DNA of 64,000 nt from UMGS1370 sp046957575 (lineage in GTDB: Bacteria > Bacillota > Clostridia > Lachnospirales > Lachnospiraceae). The notes below the pieces were generated by a model. That model did no database searches. It had not been told where the DNA came from and saw only the letters and a program-made list of their open reading frames with translations. Within the stretch, counting starts at the first letter, position 1. Each line of letters begins with the position of its first letter. The position numbers and the translations under genes were made by a program. Positions 44,449 to 52,527 of this stretch are shown here, one piece after another. The DNA lies in NCBI GenBank assembly GCA_046957575.1, contig JBKUOG010000013.1, forward strand, positions 39,382 to 103,381, read 5' to 3'.

Positions 44449-44476
44449 TTAACAAACAGCTATTTCGTGTTATAAT
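44449..44476 (+). promoter_or_regulatory. SigmaA-type promoter for the TtcA-like gene
   Basis: TTAACA (44449-44454), 16-base spacer and TATAAT (44471-44476), 35 bases before the ATG at 44511. It is divergent from the tctC promoter about 100 bases away. Confidence 0.5.
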
Positions 44477-44510
44477 AAAATACAAGCTATTTAGAAAGGA
44501 CTCTGGTTTT

Positions 44511-45230
44511 ATGAAATTGCAACGCCTTTTAAGTTTAACCCGGCAGGCCGTTGATGCGTATTCTATGATTGACGACGGTGACCGCATTGCTGTCGGTATA
44601 TCCGGAGGAAAAGACAGCATTACTCTCCTGCATGCCTTGCACCGTTTTATGCAGTTTTATCCAAAAAAATTTTCAATTGTTGTAATTACAGTGGATTTAG
44701 GTCTTGGAAACTTGAATCTGGATCCCGTACAGCAGCTTTGCGGGCAATTGGATGTACCGTATTCCATCGTATCCACAGATATAGGGACTGTTCTTTTTGA
44801 TGTGCGCAAGGAGTCAAATCCCTGCTCGCTGTGTGCCAAAATGCGAAAAGGTGCGCTGAATACAAAAGCAAAAGAGCTGGGATGCAATAAAATTGCATAC
44901 GCACATCACAAAGATGATGTAATCGAAACCATGCTGCTTTCTTTGTTATACGAGGGCCGCTTCCATACATTTTCCCCTAATACATATCTAGATCGTATGG
45001 ATTTATCCGTAATCCGGCCTATGATTTATGTTTCAGAGGCAGAGGTAATCGGTTTTCAGCACAAATATCAACTTCCGGTATGTAAAAATCCATGTCCGGT
45101 AGATGGGCACACCAAACGAGCATATGCCAAACAGCTGATAAAGCAATTAGAAAGGGAAAATCCAGGTGCTAAAGACAGAATGTTTCATGCTATCTTAGAA
45201 GGAAATTTAGACAGCTGGAAAAAGAGGTGA
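44511..45230 (+). CDS. TtcA-like tRNA thiolation ATPase
   Basis: 239 residues of the PP-loop ATPase family. The SGGKDS loop is at 31-36, followed by the Cys pair NPCSLCAKMRKG that in TtcA holds an iron-sulfur cluster. The second cysteine element reads CKNPCPVDGHTKR, as in TtcA relatives. Such enzymes thiolate cytidine 32 in tRNA. It is followed at four bases by the recombinase gene, so they may be co-transcribed, but no functional link is known. Confidence 0.85.
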   Translation: MKLQRLLSLTRQAVDAYSMIDDGDRIAVGISGGKDSITLLHALHRFMQFYPKKFSIVVITVDLGLGNLNLDPVQQLCGQLDVPYSIVSTDIGTVLFDVRKESNPCSLCAKMRKGALNTKAKELGCNKIAYAHHKDDVIETMLLSLLYEGRFHTFSPNTYLDRMDLSVIRPMIYVSEAEVIGFQHKYQLPVCKNPCPVDGHTKRAYAKQLIKQLERENPGAKDRMFHAILEGNLDSWKKR

Positions 45231-45234
45231 CAAA

Positions 45235-46290
45235 ATGGGTAATCTTTCTTATCATGAACAAAAAGATATTGAAAATATAAAACATCTTCGGGAATTAATC
45301 AGCGCTCTCCCGCTGTTCTGTCCGGAATTTTTTCGTGGGATTGAGCCCAGAACTTCTTCCCGCACCAGAATTGCCTATGCTTACGATTTGACTGTATTTT
45401 TTCACTTTTTGCAGGAAGAAAATCCCTATTTTCATTCTAAAGATATCCAAGAAATACGCTTAGAAGATCTGGAAAAAATCACAGTAACAGATATCGAGGA
45501 ATACATGGAATATTTAAAGTATCGGTTTAATGCCAATGGGCAGGAGGTGGTGAACCGAGAGCGGGGAATTATGCGGAAAATTTCTTCTCTGAAAAGTTTT
45601 TATAACTATTTTTATCGAACCGAAAAGCTAAAAAGTAATCCTGCTGCTCTGGTCCAGCTCCCGAAACTTCATGAAAAGGAAATTATCCGGTTAGATATTG
45701 ATGAAGTTGCCCTGCTTTTAGATGAGGTGGAAAGCGGCGATCAGTTGACTGCAAAGCAGAAAGCCTATCACGAAAAGACAAAAGTCCGGGATTTGGCTTT
45801 ACTATCCCTGATGCTGGGTACCGGCATACGTGTTTCAGAATGTGTAGGATTAAATCTAAGAGATATTGACTGGAAAAATGGAGGCATTCAAATCCACAGA
45901 AAAGGTGGGAAAGAGGTTACAGTCTATTTTGGACGTGAGGTCGAGGACGCCCTTTTAGATTATCTGGAGGAGCGCAAAAAAATCATACCAGAAGAAGGCC
46001 ATGAAGATGCTCTCTTCCTTTCTCTTCAAAAAAAACGTCTGACTGTCCGAAGCGTGGAAAATCTGGTTAAAAAATATTCCCGTACCGTAACTCCAAACAA
46101 AAAGATAACTCCCCATAAGCTGCGAAGCACATATGGAACAAATCTTTACCGCGAAACCGGTGATATTTATCTGGTAGCGGATGTACTGGGACACAGCGAC
46201 GTTAATACTACGAAAAAACACTATGCTGCTCTGGAAGATGAACGCCGAAGAAGTGCCAGAAATGCAGTAAAACTGCGAAAAGAATTTTAA
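45235..46290 (+). CDS. Tyrosine recombinase, XerS-like
   Basis: 351 residues with all catalytic residues: R199 (GTGIRVSE), a beta-hairpin Lys near 223-226, H294/R297 (TPHKLR), H320 (GHSDVN) and nucleophile Y330. The N-terminal SAM-like core-binding domain begins after a leader (LPLFCPEFFRG) similar to streptococcal XerS rather than XerC/D. XerS works alone at a dif-like site to resolve chromosome dimers. I see no phage or integrative genes near, so a housekeeping recombinase is more likely than an integrase. AGGTG precedes the ATG. Confidence 0.88.
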   Translation: MGNLSYHEQKDIENIKHLRELISALPLFCPEFFRGIEPRTSSRTRIAYAYDLTVFFHFLQEENPYFHSKDIQEIRLEDLEKITVTDIEEYMEYLKYRFNANGQEVVNRERGIMRKISSLKSFYNYFYRTEKLKSNPAALVQLPKLHEKEIIRLDIDEVALLLDEVESGDQLTAKQKAYHEKTKVRDLALLSLMLGTGIRVSECVGLNLRDIDWKNGGIQIHRKGGKEVTVYFGREVEDALLDYLEERKKIIPEEGHEDALFLSLQKKRLTVRSVENLVKKYSRTVTPNKKITPHKLRSTYGTNLYRETGDIYLVADVLGHSDVNTTKKHYAALEDERRRSARNAVKLRKEF

Positions 46291-46308
46291 TAATAGGAGG
46301 ATTTTACA

Positions 46309-46743
46309 ATGACTGCAGCTGCAAATAATAACAATCAAATATATTGGAAGGATCGGAAACACGTTCTTTGGTTTCCATGGACATTTACAAAATATTATAT
46401 AATGAACGACAGACTGACAATTGAAAAAGGCTTATTAAAAACTGTGGTGGATGAAACGCTTTTATACCGCATTGTAGACATTACAATGGAGCAGACTCTG
46501 GCTGGAAAATTGTTTGGCACAGGAACTCTGATCATTACGGCAAAGGCAGATAAAACACCGGAGATCCGCCTGGAAAACATCGCAAAACCCAGAGAAATCC
46601 GCCAGATGATCTCACAGCTTGTAGAGGAATCCCGCAATAAACGGAATGTAGTAGGAAAGGAATTTTACAGCGGCGAGCATACTGTTGGAACAGTCTCGAA
46701 TGAGCCGGATTCTGATGATGCCTTTTTAGATGATGGGAAATAA
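46309..46743 (+). CDS. PH-domain (YdbT/YdbS-like) protein
   Basis: 144 residues. YIMNDRLTIEKGLLKTVVDETLLYRIVDITMEQTLAGKLFGTGTLIITAKA matches the bacterial PH-2 domain, here without the usual membrane helices. An acidic tail ends the protein. AGGAGG is placed before the ATG. The role is unknown; related proteins in Bacillus are part of membrane-stress systems. It ends in a bidirectional hairpin. Confidence 0.8.
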   Translation: MTAAANNNNQIYWKDRKHVLWFPWTFTKYYIMNDRLTIEKGLLKTVVDETLLYRIVDITMEQTLAGKLFGTGTLIITAKADKTPEIRLENIAKPREIRQMISQLVEESRNKRNVVGKEFYSGEHTVGTVSNEPDSDDAFLDDGK

Positions 46744-46750
46744 ACCTTAA

Positions 46751-46809
46751 AAAGCTGGTCTGCAATGGAAAGTCAGAAACTGAATTTTCCAATACTGCAG
46801 ACTGGCTTT
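46751..46809. terminator. Bidirectional hairpin terminator
   Basis: AAAGCTGGTCTGCA (46751-46764) pairs with TGCAGACTGGCTTT (46796-46809), with two G-U pairs, enclosing a TGGAAA/TTTCCA stem. T-rich runs follow on both strands (TTTTT on the minus strand), so it can end the PH gene and the yneA-like gene. Confidence 0.65.
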
Positions 46810-46839
46810 CATTGTAAGCAGATAATGGAGATAAAAGCC

Positions 46840-47163
46840 CTAATTTTCGCTAGCTGGCGTCTCATCCTCATAGCAGATAATGGTAAGATAACATCCGGAA
46901 TGGATGGTGTCATCCTTTAGTCCGTTGATCTGCTTCAGCTCATTTACGTAGTCTGCTTCGCTGACTGCTCCGTCCGGACAATACTGTCTGGCAATTTTCC
47001 ACAGGCTGTCTCCTTCTGAAATCATAATACTTTTGTAGTAACGGGTGTATGTGGGAAAATTCGGTTCCTTTGCAAAAATATTCAGCTTGACTGCTCCAAG
47101 CAGATTTACTCCAATCAGAAAAATTGCGGTCCATAGTAATAATTTTTTTAAATGTGTATTCAT
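46840..47163 (-). CDS. yneA: LysM-domain SOS cell-division inhibitor, YneA-like
   Basis: The start at 47163 (GGGAGAGCAGT upstream) gives 107 residues; the longer frame begins inside the LexA operators and is unlikely. A single N-terminal membrane helix (about 6-25) is followed by one LysM domain (MISEGDSLWKIARQYC, NELKQINGLKDDTIHSGCYLTI). In Bacillus YneA delays septation during SOS and sits divergent to lexA exactly as here. It has a strong promoter with a LexA-type box in the spacer. Name by context and domain layout, not by close identity. Confidence 0.88.
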   Translation of the reverse strand: MNTHLKKLLLWTAIFLIGVNLLGAVKLNIFAKEPNFPTYTRYYKSIMISEGDSLWKIARQYCPDGAVSEADYVNELKQINGLKDDTIHSGCYLTIICYEDETPASEN

Positions 47164-47187
47164 ACTGCTCTCCCTCTGTACGTAAAA

Positions 47188-47288
47188 CAAACGAACGTTT
47201 GTGAACATGTGTTCTTTAGTTGGCTTTACTATACTACAGGAACATACGTTTGTCAATGCTTTTTCATAAAAATCCAAACAAATGTTTG
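47188..47288. promoter_or_regulatory. Four LexA-type operators between yneA and lexA
   Basis: Four sites fit RAAC-N4-GTTY: 47188-47201 (CAAACGAACGTTTG), 47203-47214 (GAACATGTGTTC), 47240-47251 (GAACATACGTTT) and 47275-47288 (CAAACAAATGTTTG). The first two are centred 14 bases apart, the others about 37 and 36 bases apart. The third lies in the yneA promoter spacer and the fourth just upstream of the lexA promoter. The consensus resembles the Gram-positive CGAACN4GTTCG box. Confidence 0.82.
47228..47256 (-). promoter_or_regulatory. Promoter of the yneA-like gene
   Basis: On the minus strand TTGACA (47251-47256), exactly 17 bases and TATAGT (47228-47233). The third LexA-type box is inside the spacer and the second lies just after the start site, so LexA would block it directly. 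Confidence 0.75.
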
Positions 47289-47349
47289 CATTTTCCGTTT
47301 AAGTGTGATAGTATTATAATAAATTGAAACTGTTTAGGAGGAACTATCT

Positions 47350-47967
47350 ATGGCAAATGGGAAAATTACTGCAAAGCAGCAGGAAATTTTAGAATATATC
47401 AAAGAAACGATTTTAAAAAAAGGGTATCCGCCGGCAGTCCGCGAGATTTGCGAAGCGGTTCACTTAAAGTCTACCTCTTCTGTTCACTCTCATCTGGAGA
47501 CTCTTGAGGAAAACGGATATATCCGCAGAGATCCCACAAAACCTCGGACGATTGAGATTTTAGATGACTGTTTTAATCTTACAAGACGTGAAGTTGTCAA
47601 TGTTCCCCTCATTGGTTCCATCGCTGCCGGACAGCCTTTGCTGGCACAGGAAAATATTGAAAATTACTTTCCTATTCCTGCAGAGATTCTGCCCAATACA
47701 GAGACATTTATGCTTCGTGTAAAAGGGGAAAGCATGATTAATGCAGGGATTTTTGACGGAGATCAGATTATTGTCTCCAGTCAGTCCAATGCTGAAAATG
47801 GAGATATTGTAGTGGCCCTTCTGGATGATTCCGCCACAGTAAAGCGTTTTTATAAAGAGGGAGATCATTACCGTCTGCAGCCGGAAAATGACTTTATGGA
47901 ACCTATTATCTGCAGCAGCGTCCAAATACTGGGAAAAGTAATTGGGCTGCTTCGTATCATGCAGTAA
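47350..47967 (+). CDS. lexA: SOS repressor LexA
   Basis: 205 residues. The N-terminal winged helix (PAVREICEAVHLKSTSSVHSHLETLEENGYI) binds the operators; the C-terminal S24 protease has the self-cleavage Ala93-Gly94 bond (IAAGQP), nucleophile S128 (GESMINAG) and K165 (SATVKRF). AGGAGG precedes the ATG. RecA-bound ssDNA triggers self-cleavage. It is autoregulated by the boxes upstream. Confidence 0.97.
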   Translation: MANGKITAKQQEILEYIKETILKKGYPPAVREICEAVHLKSTSSVHSHLETLEENGYIRRDPTKPRTIEILDDCFNLTRREVVNVPLIGSIAAGQPLLAQENIENYFPIPAEILPNTETFMLRVKGESMINAGIFDGDQIIVSSQSNAENGDIVVALLDDSATVKRFYKEGDHYRLQPENDFMEPIICSSVQILGKVIGLLRIMQ

Positions 47968-48014
47968 TCCGTTGCTGCTTGTTAATTTACATAATTATTT
48001 TATGTAGACTTAAG

Positions 48015-48057
48015 ATCTGCACTGCCTGACCTCTTCTAAAGGTCAGGCAGTGCAGAT
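48015..48057. terminator. Hairpin terminator between lexA and rsfS
   Basis: A 17-pair stem (48015-48031 against 48041-48057; core CTGCACTGCCTGACC) with the nine-base loop TCTTCTAAA. T-rich sequence follows on the plus strand after about ten bases. The two genes converge on it. Confidence 0.75.
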
Positions 48058-48094
48058 AGTCTATCTTTTATATGCAGCATCAAAGACAGTGTTA

Positions 48095-48448
48095 TTATAA
48101 ATCATTGACATCAATAACCGTTTTTCCGTCTCTCCAAATCCGCTCTAAATCATAGAACAACCGATCTTCGCGGCAGAATATATGGATAATGATATCTTTA
48201 TAATCCATCAGAATCCAGTTTGCAGAATCATATCCTTCTATCTGTCCGGATACATATCCTGCTTTTCCCAGCATCTCTTCTACATTGTCAGCCATTGCCT
48301 GTACCTGGTTTGGGTTGCCGCCGCTTGCAATTATAAAATAATCTGCCAATACAGAAACGTCCCGTATATCAATAATTTTTACATCTTCGCCTTTTTTATC
48401 CTGTAAAGCCTGGACTGCCAGACGAACCATTTCCTTTGATTGATCCAT
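48095..48448 (-). CDS. rsfS: Ribosome silencing factor RsfS
   Basis: 117 residues of the Iojap/RsfS family. KKGEDVKIIDIRDVSVLADYFIIASG, VEGYDSANWILMDYKDIIIHIF-type blocks and YDLERIW are typical. It binds ribosomal L14 and blocks subunit joining under poor growth. It is the last gene of the obgE-nadD-yqeK-rsfS operon, the usual Firmicutes order. Confidence 0.94.
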   Translation of the reverse strand: MDQSKEMVRLAVQALQDKKGEDVKIIDIRDVSVLADYFIIASGGNPNQVQAMADNVEEMLGKAGYVSGQIEGYDSANWILMDYKDIIIHIFCREDRLFYDLERIWRDGKTVIDVNDL

Positions 48449-48468
48449 TCAAAATCCTCTCTTTCATA

Positions 48469-49056
48469 CTATTTTTTTCGCTGCTCTTTATAATATTCAT
48501 ATGTCTGTATTGTAGCAGGGTGAATAAATCCGCCTTTTTCAGATAAATATTTTAGCGTTCCCTCTAAAATCTGATAGATGGTTTCATCTAAATCCTCAAA
48601 TGCCAATTGACGGAATTTGGACAGATTGGGAGCCTTGCTGCGCCGCGGTTCAATAAAATCCGCTACATACAAAATCTTTTCCAGCAAAGTCATTTCCGGC
48701 CTTCCTGTCGTGTGGTACAAAATAGCATTTAAAATCTCTTCATCCTGTATTTGAAATTTATTTTGGGCCAGCCAGGCGCCATAATTGGCATGGAGTACAG
48801 ATGCCGCCTTTCTTTGTGCATCTGTCAGCGGAATATGGTTTTTCTCGCATTTTTTTAGAATTACCTCATCAGAAAACCGCTTGCCGCAGTCGTGCAGAAG
48901 GCCGGCTAATTCAGCCTTATCTATGTCATAACCATAGCGCATTGCCAGGCACATACAGGTATAGGATACAGACAGGGAATGCTCATAACGAACAGGGGAA
49001 AGCTTGGTTTTCAATTTTTTTCTGAATACAGCAATCTGACTTGGGGAATTACTCAT
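48469..49056 (-). CDS. yqeK: HD-domain Ap4A hydrolase YqeK
   Basis: 195 residues with an HD metal site (HSLSVSYTCMCLA, LAGLLHDCGKRF, and LHANYGAWLAQ). The family hydrolyses symmetric diadenosine tetraphosphate. It is placed between nadD and rsfS as in Bacillus. Confidence 0.92.
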   Translation of the reverse strand: MSNSPSQIAVFRKKLKTKLSPVRYEHSLSVSYTCMCLAMRYGYDIDKAELAGLLHDCGKRFSDEVILKKCEKNHIPLTDAQRKAASVLHANYGAWLAQNKFQIQDEEILNAILYHTTGRPEMTLLEKILYVADFIEPRRSKAPNLSKFRQLAFEDLDETIYQILEGTLKYLSEKGGFIHPATIQTYEYYKEQRKK

Positions 49057-49071
49057 AGGTCTGTCTCCTTT

Positions 49072-49683
49072 TTATCCATGTTTGTAAAGCTGGTGCACCC
49101 ATATATAATCATTTACTTTTGGCGGGACTAAGGATGCGATAGAATGGCCCTGAGATGCAAGTTTTCGAATCTTTTCTGAAGAAATAGAAATTTCTTCGCA
49201 GTTTAAGCGCCAAATGTCTGCTTTGTAAGTCTGTTCTAGATAAAGAATCTGCTCTTCTATGGGCCTGCCAGCTTTGGGGTATGCTCTTCCTGCTGCCAAA
49301 AATGTGGTTTCCTTCATTACCTGCTCCGGATGGTACCAACTTTCGATTTCATATAAAGAATCTGCACCCACAATAAAATAAAATCTGTGATCTGGGTATT
49401 TTTCTTTTAGAAGTACCAATGTCTGGGCCGTATACGTGTTGCCGAAGCGTTTCACCTCAAAATCAGAACAGCAAAAATACGGATATCCCGCAATGGCGAT
49501 TTGAACCATTTTACAGCGTATATCCGCATTGGTTACTTTATGGTCTTTTTTGTGAGGCGGCTGGCCGGAAGGCATAAACCAGACAGAATCCAGATGATAC
49601 TGCAGGTAAGCCTGTTTTGCCAGCCTAAGATGTCCGTTGTGGATGGGGTCGAAAGTTCCTCCCATAATTCCGATTTTGGACAT
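49072..49683 (-). CDS. nadD: Nicotinate-nucleotide adenylyltransferase
   Basis: 203 residues. GGTFDPIHNGHLRLA is the nucleotidylyl-transferase HxGH motif; SGQPPHK, GADSLYEIESWYHPEQV and ISSEKIRKL complete the signature. The enzyme makes deamido-NAD from nicotinate mononucleotide. Twelve bases after yhbY. Confidence 0.95.
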   Translation of the reverse strand: MSKIGIMGGTFDPIHNGHLRLAKQAYLQYHLDSVWFMPSGQPPHKKDHKVTNADIRCKMVQIAIAGYPYFCCSDFEVKRFGNTYTAQTLVLLKEKYPDHRFYFIVGADSLYEIESWYHPEQVMKETTFLAAGRAYPKAGRPIEEQILYLEQTYKADIWRLNCEEISISSEKIRKLASQGHSIASLVPPKVNDYIWVHQLYKHG

Positions 49684-49695
49684 AACAATTCCCTC

Positions 49696-49989
49696 CTATG
49701 AAAGGACGATCTTTCTCTTCTTTTCGTCCTTTGCAGGCTTGTATAATACAATTTTGCGGCCAATTACCTGAACCACCTCAGAATGGGTTCTTTCAGCAAG
49801 GGTCTGTGCCACAGCATGAATGTCATCCAGGCAGTTTTTTAATAAAGTAATCTTGATTAACTCTCTGGCTTCTAATGCTTCTTCTACTGCCTGAGTTACT
49901 TCCGGCGTAAGACTGGATTTTCCAATCTGAAAAATGGAATCCATATCCATAGCCAGGCCTTTTAAATAAGCTCTCTGTTTGCTTGTCAT
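49696..49989 (-). CDS. yhbY: CRS1-YhbY (CRM) RNA-binding protein
   Basis: 97 residues: MTSKQRAYLKGLAMDMDSIFQIGKSSLTPEV and the final VQVIGRKIVLYKPAKDEKKR match the CRM fold, including the IGK loop (GxxG region). Related proteins bind the assembling 50S subunit. It is in the obgE-nadD cluster. Confidence 0.93.
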   Translation of the reverse strand: MTSKQRAYLKGLAMDMDSIFQIGKSSLTPEVTQAVEEALEARELIKITLLKNCLDDIHAVAQTLAERTHSEVVQVIGRKIVLYKPAKDEKKRKIVLS

Positions 49990-50031
49990 CTATTTCCTCC
50001 AGGCCTGAAAACAGGCCATACGTTTCATGCT

Positions 50032-51318
50032 TTACTTGTAGTAATCAAATTCCAGACCGTACATACGGACGGTATCGCCCTCTTCGATGCCGGCTTTTTC
50101 CAGATCTTCCAGGATTCCAGTAGTTTTTAAGAATTTCTGGAAGAATTCAAATCCTTTTTCAGAATCCAGGTTGGTATAGCCCAGCATTTTATCAATCTTA
50201 GGACCTTCTACTACATATACGCCGTCCCGTTCTTTTTCAACAGTATAAGGCAGATTTTCTACTGCCTTCATACTCATATCAAATTCTTTTTCAAAAATAA
50301 CCGGCTTCCGATCAACGGTTTTCAGTAAATCGTTGACATGGTACAGCAGTTCTTTTACGCCCTGTCCGCTGACAGCAGAAATGGGGTAAACCAAAATTCC
50401 TTCCGGTTCAAATTCTCTGCGCAGACGGTCAATTGGATTTTCTTCGCCGTCATCATAGATGGCATCAACCTTATTGGCTGCAATGACCTGAGGACGTGAT
50501 AAAAGTTCGGGATTATAAGCTTCCAGTTCTTTATTAATTGCACGGATGTCTGCAATGGGATCTCTGCCTTCTGTAGATGCGGCATCTACCACATGAATTA
50601 AGACCTTCGTGCGTTCAATATGCTTTAAAAAGGCATGTCCCAGGCCAACTCCCTCTGAAGCGCCTTCAATCAGTCCCGGAATGTCTGCCATTACAAAGCC
50701 GGATCCCTCTCCTAAATCTACAACACCCAGATGAGGATTCAGAGTAGTAAAATGGTAATTGGCAATCTTTGGCCGGGCATTGCTGACTCTGGAAAGCAAA
50801 GTAGATTTCCCTACGTTAGGGAATCCTACCAGGCCTACATCTGCAATAACCTTTAATTCCAGCAATACCCACAGCTCCTGAGCGGGCTGGCCAGGCTGCG
50901 CATATTTGGGAACCTGCATGGTAGACGTTGCAAAATGCATATTTCCAAGGCCGCCTTTTCCGCCTTTTAAAATGATTTCGCGACGGTTTTCTCCAGACAT
51001 ATCTGCAATTACCTTGCCGGATTCAAAATCCTTAATAACCGTTCCTTCCGGAACCTTGATAACCAGATCCTTTCCGTCTGCTCCATGGCAGCGGCGTTTG
51101 CCGCCTTCTTCCCCGCTTCCGGCTACATATTTTCTGACATGACGGAAATCCGTCAAGGTGTTTAAGCCATCATCGACTTCAAAAATAATATCGCCGCCCC
51201 GTCCGCCGTCTCCGCCGTCCGGACCGCCGTTTGCTACATAAAGTTCACGGCGGAAGCTGACGTGTCCGTCTCCGCCTTTTCCTGATTTAATAAATACTTT
51301 TGCGCTGTCGGCAAACAT
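50032..51318 (-). CDS. obgE: Obg-family GTPase
   Basis: 428 residues in three domains: the glycine-rich Obg fold (GGDGGRGGDIIFEVD), the G domain with G1 GFPNVGKST (about 165), NKVD and SAVSG motifs, and a C-terminal OCT domain (EKGFEFFQKFLKTTG) common in Firmicutes. It binds the 50S subunit and is essential. Located behind L27, as usual. Confidence 0.96.
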   Translation of the reverse strand: MFADSAKVFIKSGKGGDGHVSFRRELYVANGGPDGGDGGRGGDIIFEVDDGLNTLTDFRHVRKYVAGSGEEGGKRRCHGADGKDLVIKVPEGTVIKDFESGKVIADMSGENRREIILKGGKGGLGNMHFATSTMQVPKYAQPGQPAQELWVLLELKVIADVGLVGFPNVGKSTLLSRVSNARPKIANYHFTTLNPHLGVVDLGEGSGFVMADIPGLIEGASEGVGLGHAFLKHIERTKVLIHVVDAASTEGRDPIADIRAINKELEAYNPELLSRPQVIAANKVDAIYDDGEENPIDRLRREFEPEGILVYPISAVSGQGVKELLYHVNDLLKTVDRKPVIFEKEFDMSMKAVENLPYTVEKERDGVYVVEGPKIDKMLGYTNLDSEKGFEFFQKFLKTTGILEDLEKAGIEEGDTVRMYGLEFDYYK

Positions 51319-51383
51319 AAATTGAAAATTCCTTTCTTAACGGAGTCGCTACTCCATTGGAAATAAATGGTGATAGCGAAAGA

Positions 51384-51415
51384 AAGGCTCCATACCTCTG
51401 AAAGTATGAAGCCTT
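51384..51415 (-). terminator. Partial terminator between L27 and obgE
   Basis: On the minus strand AAGGCTTCATAC (51404-51415) pairs with GTATGGAGCCTT (51384-51395) with one weak pair, then TCTTTC. It may lower transcription into obgE relative to the ribosomal genes. Confidence 0.5.
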
Positions 51416-51420
51416 CATAA

Positions 51421-51711
51421 TTATTCGTTGATTGCTCTCGGGTAAACAGAAACCTGCTTCTTGTCTCTGCCCTTTCTCTCGAATTTCACAACACCGTCAA
51501 CTAAAGCGAATAAGGTATCATCGCCGCCGCGGCCTACGTTGTTGCCTGGATGGATTTTAGTTCCGCGCTGTCTGTACAGAATGTTGCCAGCTAAAACGAA
51601 CTGTCCATCTGCTCTCTTGGCGCCAAGTCTCTTGGACTCGGAATCTCTACCGTTCTTGGTAGAACCAACACCTTTCTTATGAGCAAAAAACTGAAGGTTC
51701 ATCTTTAACAT
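51421..51711 (-). CDS. rpmA: Ribosomal protein L27
   Basis: The ATG at 51711, seven bases after GAGGAGG, gives 96 residues starting MLKMNLQFFAHKKGVGS. The LQFF-A segment is the Firmicutes N-terminal extension removed by Prp; cleavage leaves the mature L27 N-terminus AHKKG. The rest (GTKIHPGNNVGRGGDDTLFALVDG) is standard. The prp gene is directly upstream. Confidence 0.97.
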   Translation of the reverse strand: MLKMNLQFFAHKKGVGSTKNGRDSESKRLGAKRADGQFVLAGNILYRQRGTKIHPGNNVGRGGDDTLFALVDGVVKFERKGRDKKQVSVYPRAINE

Positions 51712-51715
51712 TTGT

Positions 51716-52063
51716 CTACACCTCCTCAAATCGGATATGAATATATGGTCTCCCATATTCCTCCTCAATATTCTGAAGCCCCAGAACTAAGGAGTTTAAA
51801 AGGAGTTTTGATTCTGGACTGATATTGGAAGAAAGAGAAAAAGAAAAATATCCGCTTTCCTCGTCCTGTTCTGTTTCAAAACTGTCTTCTGTAAAAACTT
51901 CGATAGAATTGACTGTATTGAATACCAGAGTTGAAACCGCTGCACAGATAATATCTCTGCCGCTGTCGTCAAAACCAGCGTGTCCTGACAGCCGGACTCC
52001 TAAGTAGTCGTAATCAGAAACAGTTCCTGCACACTTTTTAGTAAATACCGTTACCTGAATCAT
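51716..52063 (-). CDS. prp: Ribosomal-processing cysteine protease Prp
   Basis: 115 residues. The catalytic histidine lies in GHAGFDDSGRDIICAAVST, which also holds the cysteine, the signature of Prp (YsxB). It removes the N-terminal extension of L27, encoded just downstream. Order L21-prp-L27 is typical of Firmicutes. Confidence 0.93.
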   Translation of the reverse strand: MIQVTVFTKKCAGTVSDYDYLGVRLSGHAGFDDSGRDIICAAVSTLVFNTVNSIEVFTEDSFETEQDEESGYFSFSLSSNISPESKLLLNSLVLGLQNIEEEYGRPYIHIRFEEV

Positions 52064-52071
52064 GGTGTTAA

Positions 52072-52380
52072 TTAAGCATTGATCTTTTCAATCTTAACCT
52101 GAGTATAGAGCTGTCTGTGGCCGTTCTTCTTATGATAGCCAGTCTTTCTCTTATACTTGTAAACGATAACTTTCTTGCCCTTACCTTCTTTTTCTACAGT
52201 AGCGGTAACAGTTGCACCTGCTACGGTTGGGCATCCGATGGTTAACTCACCGTTGTTTACAGCCAGTACCTGATCGAAAGTTACGGTCCCGCCAGCGTTT
52301 ACGCCAAGCTTTTCTACCTTAATGATATCGCCTTCAGCTACTTTGTACTGCTTTCCACCTGTTGCAATAATCGCGTACAT
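52072..52380 (-). CDS. rplU: Ribosomal protein L21
   Basis: ATG at 52380 (eight bases after GGAGG) gives 102 residues starting MYAIIATGGKQYKV; an upstream GTG in frame is less likely. YKYKRKTGYHKKNGHRQLYTQVKIEKI is the usual rRNA-binding end. A long structured leader precedes it. Confidence 0.96.
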   Translation of the reverse strand: MYAIIATGGKQYKVAEGDIIKVEKLGVNAGGTVTFDQVLAVNNGELTIGCPTVAGATVTATVEKEGKGKKVIVYKYKRKTGYHKKNGHRQLYTQVKIEKINA

Positions 52381-52389
52381 GAAAGGCAC

Positions 52390-52474
52390 CTCCTATTTAT
52401 CATTACTCGCCAATTGTGGTGTCCACAGAACACATTCTGTATCTGTGTCCTTATAACCTCATTGTGCGGCATAC
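52390..52474 (-). ncRNA. L21 leader (ribosomal autoregulation) candidate
   Basis: From the predicted start near 52474 the mRNA leader runs about 85 bases to the rplU ribosome site. It contains paired elements (for example GGACACAGA... with ...TCTGTGGACACC, and CCGCACAATGAGG). Firmicutes L21 operons often carry such a leader that binds a ribosomal protein; I judge the match by position and structure, not by a model. Confidence 0.5.
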
Positions 52475-52480
52475 TTGATT

Positions 52481-52509
52481 AATATAGCATCCTTTTTCTC
52501 ATATGTCAA
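52481..52509 (-). promoter_or_regulatory. Promoter of the L21-prp-L27 genes
   Basis: On the minus strand a perfect TTGACA (52504-52509), 17-base spacer and TATATT (52481-52486), directly after the RNase G-like gene. It is among the strongest promoters in the window. Confidence 0.75.
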
Positions 52510-52527
52510 CAGCTTTTCCATATAATT

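Noticed and set aside
45235..46290. Phage or integrative-element integrase
   Set aside because: No phage, excisionase or conjugation genes nearby and no direct-repeat attachment sites; the N-terminus looks like XerS.
47164..47277. Extended N-terminus for the yneA-like protein
   Set aside because: It would cover the promoter and three LexA-type boxes and lacks a ribosome site.
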